NCBI GenBank assembly: GCA_019237595.1
Contig: JAFAGU010000133.1
Span: 1 to 9,657, forward strand
DNA from: Betaproteobacteria bacterium
GTDB taxonomy: Bacteria > Pseudomonadota > Gammaproteobacteria > Burkholderiales > SG8-39
Reading direction: 5' to 3'
DNA length: 9,657 nucleotides
The translations under genes were made by a program, and so were the position numbers. The notes beneath the pieces were generated by a model. That model searched no databases and was not told the origin of the DNA. It saw nothing but the letters and a program-made list of their open reading frames with translations. Each line of letters begins with the position of its first letter. Positions within the stretch are counted from its first letter, which is position 1. Positions 8,352 through 9,657 of this stretch are shown one piece after another.

Positions 8352-9657
8352 GCTCGCCGCTCCTCTCGGTCGTCATCTGGCTCCCGATCGCCGCGGGGAT
8401 CCTCGTCCTCGCCGCGGGCGGCGACCGCAATGCGCCGCTCCAGCGCTCGCTCGCACTGGGCGGCGCCGTGCTCGGCTTCCTCGCCACCATCCCGCTCTAC
8501 GCGGGCTTCGACGCGGCGAACGCCGGCATGCAGTTCGTCCAGGACGTGCCCTGGATCGCGCGCTTCAACATCCGCTACCACCTGGGCGTGGACGGCATCT
8601 CGCTGCTCTTCATCCTCCTCAACAGCTTCGTCACCGTCCTCGTCGTCATCGCCGGGTGGTCGGTGATCGAGACTCGCGTCGGCCAGTATTACGCCTCGTT
8701 CCTCATCCTCTCCGGCCTCCTGAACGGCGTGTTCGCGGCGATGGATGCCGTGCTCTTCTACGTCTTCTTCGAGGCGACGCTGATCCCGATGTTCATCATC
8801 ATCGGCCTCTGGGGCGGGCCGAACCGCATCTACGCGGCGGTGAAGTTCTTCCTCTACACGCTGATGGGCTCGCTCCTGATGCTCGTCGCGCTCCTGTACC
8901 TGTACGGGAAGTCGGGCGGGAGCTTCGAGATCCTCGACTGGCAGCGGCTGCCGCTGCCACTGGGGACGCAGAAGTGGCTCTTCTTCGGCTTCCTCTTCGC
9001 CTTCGCGGTGAAGGTGCCGATGTGGCCGGTGCACACCTGGCTCCCGGACGCGCACACCGAGGCGCCCACCGGCGGCTCCGTGGTGCTGGCGGCGATCCTC
9101 CTCAAGCTCGGCGCGTACGGCTTCATCCGCTTCACCCTGCCGATCCTTCCGGACGCCTCGCGCTACTTCAGCGGGATGATGATCGCCCTTTCGCTCATCG
9201 CGGTGGTCTACATCGGCCTAGTGGCGCTCGTGCAGGCCGACATGAAGCGCCTCATCGCCTATTCGTCGATCTCGCACATGGGCTTCTGCACGCTGGGCTT
9301 CTTCCTCTTCAACCAGTACGGCGTGGAAGGCGCGCTGATCCAGATGATCTCGCACGGCTTCGTATCGGCCGCCATGTTCCTCTGCGTCGGCGTCCTCTAC
9401 GACCGCATGCACACCCGCATGATCACGGACTACGGTGGCGTCGTGAACACGATGCCGCGCTTCGCCTCGCTCATGATGCTCTTCGCCATGGCGAACTGCG
9501 GCCTGCCCGCCACGAGCGGGTTCGTCGGCGAATTCATGGTGATCATGGGGGCGATGAAGGCGAGCTACTGGCTTGCCTTCGCCGCCGCCACGACGCTCGT
9601 CTGGGGCGCGGCCTACACGCTGTGGATGTACAAGCGCGTGGTGTTCGGCGCGGTCGC
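8348..9657 (+). CDS. nuoM: NADH-quinone oxidoreductase subunit M (NuoM), antiporter-like proton channel, 3' end cut by the window
   Basis: NuoM (ND4 family) is the middle antiporter-like proton channel, between NuoN and NuoL. From the ATG at 8348, which overlaps the nuoL stop (ATGA), 436 residues are readable before the window ends in mid-codon; full-length family members are about 490-510 aa. Visible features are FYVFFEATLIPMFIIIGLWGG with Glu142, AVKVPMWPVHTWLPDAHTEAP with Lys222, LLKLGAYGF with Lys253, SSISHMGF with His310, and ANCGLPATSGFVGEFM with Glu395. These correspond to E. coli Glu144, Lys234, Lys265, His322 and Glu407, with a steady 12-residue offset after the first. The channel residues are thus all present. 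No clear Shine-Dalgarno precedes the start, so coupling to nuoL is likely. The gene should continue downstream, followed by nuoN. Confidence 0.98.
   Translation, partial: MSSPLLSVVIWLPIAAGILVLAAGGDRNAPLQRSLALGGAVLGFLATIPLYAGFDAANAGMQFVQDVPWIARFNIRYHLGVDGISLLFILLNSFVTVLVVIAGWSVIETRVGQYYASFLILSGLLNGVFAAMDAVLFYVFFEATLIPMFIIIGLWGGPNRIYAAVKFFLYTLMGSLLMLVALLYLYGKSGGSFEILDWQRLPLPLGTQKWLFFGFLFAFAVKVPMWPVHTWLPDAHTEAPTGGSVVLAAILLKLGAYGFIRFTLPILPDASRYFSGMMIALSLIAVVYIGLVALVQADMKRLIAYSSISHMGFCTLGFFLFNQYGVEGALIQMISHGFVSAAMFLCVGVLYDRMHTRMITDYGGVVNTMPRFASLMMLFAMANCGLPATSGFVGEFMVIMGAMKASYWLAFAAATTLVWGAAYTLWMYKRVVFGAV

Noticed and set aside
8333..9055. Minus-strand open frame of 240 codons opposite nuoM
   Set aside because: Highly charged Glu/Asp/Arg/His mirror of a membrane protein; no motif.

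Overview
The window is an interior slice of a nuo operon, which encodes the proton-pumping NADH:quinone oxidoreductase (respiratory complex I). All genes are on the + strand in the canonical order nuoE (3' part), nuoF, nuoG, nuoH, nuoI, nuoJ, nuoK, nuoL, nuoM (5' part). The DNA is GC-rich with strong G/C preference at third codon positions. The protein sequences look betaproteobacterial: a NuoG without the N7 cluster motif, the NuoM stretch MANCGLPATSGFVGEFM, and the NuoH loop ending in NFLSWNWLPLLP. The organism is inferred from remembered family sequences, not from a search.

Layout: positions 3-3951 encode the peripheral NADH-oxidising arm. NuoE and NuoF form the flavin-containing electron entry module and NuoG carries the iron-sulfur chain. 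Positions 3971-5065 encode NuoH, the membrane subunit at the quinone site. Positions 5062-5550 encode NuoI, the two-cluster ferredoxin-like link from the NuoG chain towards the quinone end. Positions 5564-9657 encode the membrane subunits NuoJ, NuoK, NuoL and NuoM, of which L and M are antiporter-like proton channels. nuoA-D would be expected upstream and nuoN downstream; both lie outside the window.

Packing is very tight. Five of the eight junctions are stop/start overlaps: ATGA at E/F, H/I, J/K and L/M, and TGATG at F/G. The three non-overlapping gaps are 19, 13 and 2 bases long. No gene-free stretch exceeds 20 bases, and I see no terminator, RNA gene, mobile element, CRISPR array or convincing internal promoter. 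The window is therefore one part of a single co-transcribed, probably translationally coupled, unit.

I found no undescribed system here. The points worth a second look are small: a third cysteine inside the NuoE cluster motif, AT-rich rare-codon patches at the end of nuoH and start of nuoI, smaller relaxed-codon patches in nuoF and nuoL, and a five-codon ORF coupled to nuoH.
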